Below the pieces are notes generated by a model. That model did not search any database. It saw only the letters and a list, made by a program, of their open reading frames with translations, and was not told the DNA's origin. The position numbers were made by a program, and so were the translations under genes. From Paragonimus westermani (lineage: Eukaryota > Platyhelminthes > Trematoda > Plagiorchiida > Troglotrematidae): DNA of 64,000 nucleotides. This document shows, piece by piece, positions 62,979 to 64,000 of the stretch; positions within the stretch are counted from its first letter, which is position 1, and each line of letters starts with the position of its first letter. The DNA lies in contig QNGE01000437.1 of NCBI GenBank assembly GCA_008508345.1, forward strand, positions 2,757 to 66,756, written 5' to 3'.

Positions 62979-63275
62979 AATACAAATCAACCATTTCAAC
63001 ATATTACAGTTTGATTCCTCCGTCTAAATCCTAATTCGTTCACTTTTGCTAGTCACTCTGTTCAAAAATGAAAAGTCAAGGCTCAATCTGTAGATGTGTG
63101 AACTTCAATAATCAATTCAAATCAATATGACTGGAGAAAATAGAGGTAAGTGGGACAGACGTTCTCATAAAAGCTCCCAACTTGCCGTGAGTAAGGGATA
63201 GTTGTTAGCCTAGGACGAACAGTAGGGCAAGCACACTTTGTTTTTGGACTTGCTTATCCACTGGTATCTGAACCA
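62979..63275 (-). repeat. Long inverted repeat, right arm
   Basis: Reverse complement of 62255-62574, essentially identical over about 260 bases. The spacer (62575-62978) holds short ORFs only. It may be a foldback element, a recent inverted duplication, or an assembly or amplification artefact. Confidence 0.92.
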
Positions 63276-63670
63276 TGAACGGACATTGAGACGGGTAATC
63301 TTATAAGGCAATTATATTACCACGGTTGTTCGAAAAAAAGGAAATCGGTGAACAAAAAAACAGGACACTTCCAATAGGCGATTGTTTGCACGTGTGCCTG
63401 CACCAGCACACAGTCGAATAATGTGCGTAAACACAACTGCGTAGATGTCACTTGTTGACTTTACAACCAATGATCTCAACCACTGAGGCTGTGAAGACAT
63501 GGAGGTTGTTTAAATAAACCTACTCACCTTCATCTAAAGCAGTTGTGGACGCTTGCTAGTTCGCTGGCCAACCACAAACGGCTAAACAATTCCAGTCCAT
63601 GAGAAAACTATGGCTACGATCCCATGGTCTACTTGATAAGTGTTTGGACTACCATCTGGCGTTTACTCAC
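63276..63670. other. No firm feature
   Basis: A minus-strand ORF at 63312-63500 has no recognisable domain. An apparent acceptor and donor pair near 63510-63560 encloses a stop in every frame. Confidence 0.4.
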
Positions 63671-63781
63671 GGGCCGAGGGTTTTCATCTCCGGTGTGCAT
63701 GGCGCTGATGTGACCCCACAGAATGAAAGAAGCTTTCACCGTTTCTCCGGTGATCAGCGGAATGAACATTTTTAAGAAAAC
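63671..63781 (-). CDS. Weak candidate exon, unknown gene
   Basis: Thirty-seven codons, phase 0 at both ends, starting VFLKMFIPLITGETVKASFI and ending TGDENPRP. It is bounded by CAG on the 5' side and a good donor, GTGAGTAAAC, on the 3' side, with an in-frame TGA just outside the acceptor. Against it: the acceptor lacks a pyrimidine tract and I recognise no family. It does not look like a spectrin repeat. It could belong to an upstream or nested gene, or be chance. Confidence 0.25.
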
Positions 63782-64000
63782 CTGTCACGCTACCTCTTAG
63801 AGCTGTGTTGGATATTTGTCTGTTTGGTGACAATTCACAGAGGACTGTTTGATTTTAGCTTGTGAGACACTGAAGCGTAACAGCTGAGAAAAGTAAGGGA
63901 TCACTCCACATAATTTTCTGGAATTTCGACTTAGTTTATAGTGTAATAACTGTTGATTATCGACCCCACGATCACAGGTTCGTGTATTGTTTTTCTCAAA

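Noticed and set aside
63510..63560. Minus-strand segment between TTTAG and GTGAGTAGG as an exon
   Set aside because: All three frames hit a stop between the two borders.
1..64000. CRISPR arrays, bacterial operons, phage or plasmid modules
   Set aside because: No regularly spaced repeats, no tandem full-length ORFs; the gene structure is plainly eukaryotic.

Overview
This is eukaryotic DNA. There are no operons or ribosome-binding sites and no tightly packed ORFs. Coding sequence is cut into short exons with GT/AG borders, and introns are 2.4 to 8.5 kb. The mix of Penelope-like elements, a Ty3/gypsy element and a LINE with a C-terminal C2H2 finger, in AT-leaning and mostly empty sequence, fits a flatworm, most likely a digenean trematode. 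That host call is inference; no species marker is visible.

The only host gene I can build with confidence is on the minus strand, between 53302 and 14195. Nine exons join in one open frame of 3036 nt (1011 codons plus stop), and every splice phase agrees. They encode the C-terminal part of a beta-spectrin: three or so spectrin repeats, the short last repeat that pairs with alpha-spectrin, a linker, a pleckstrin-homology (PH) domain split over three exons, and a tail of about 200 residues. Two repeats carry large extra segments between helices B and C (about 40 and about 155 residues). The 5' part of the gene must lie above 53302; I found no convincing further exon up to 64000.

The rest is mostly mobile-element debris. 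2975-4606 is a decayed Penelope-like element (PLE) with inverted terminal repeats, each carrying a hammerhead-ribozyme-like motif. 31020-31862 is the 3' half of a second PLE with an intact GIY-YIG frame, in a spectrin intron. 42165-44640 is a broken Ty3/gypsy element, also intronic, with a single N where the centre of pol is missing. 51595-52081 is a CpG-rich block that looks like a solo LTR. 59129 to about 61000 is a 5'-truncated LINE. All four coding elements lie on the plus strand, antisense to spectrin. Near the right end (62255-63275) is a long, almost perfect inverted repeat.

Region by region: 1-540 unassigned ORFs; 541-2974 no gene; 2975-4606 PLE 1; 4607-13888 no gene; 14195-53302 beta-spectrin with intronic elements; 53303-59128 nothing recognised; 59129-61005 LINE; 61006-62254 nothing recognised; 62255-63275 inverted repeat; 63671-63781 one weak candidate exon. 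I do not see a new multi-gene system. The observations most worth checking are the expanded spectrin repeat, the hammerhead motifs, the intact GIY-YIG fragment and the long palindrome.
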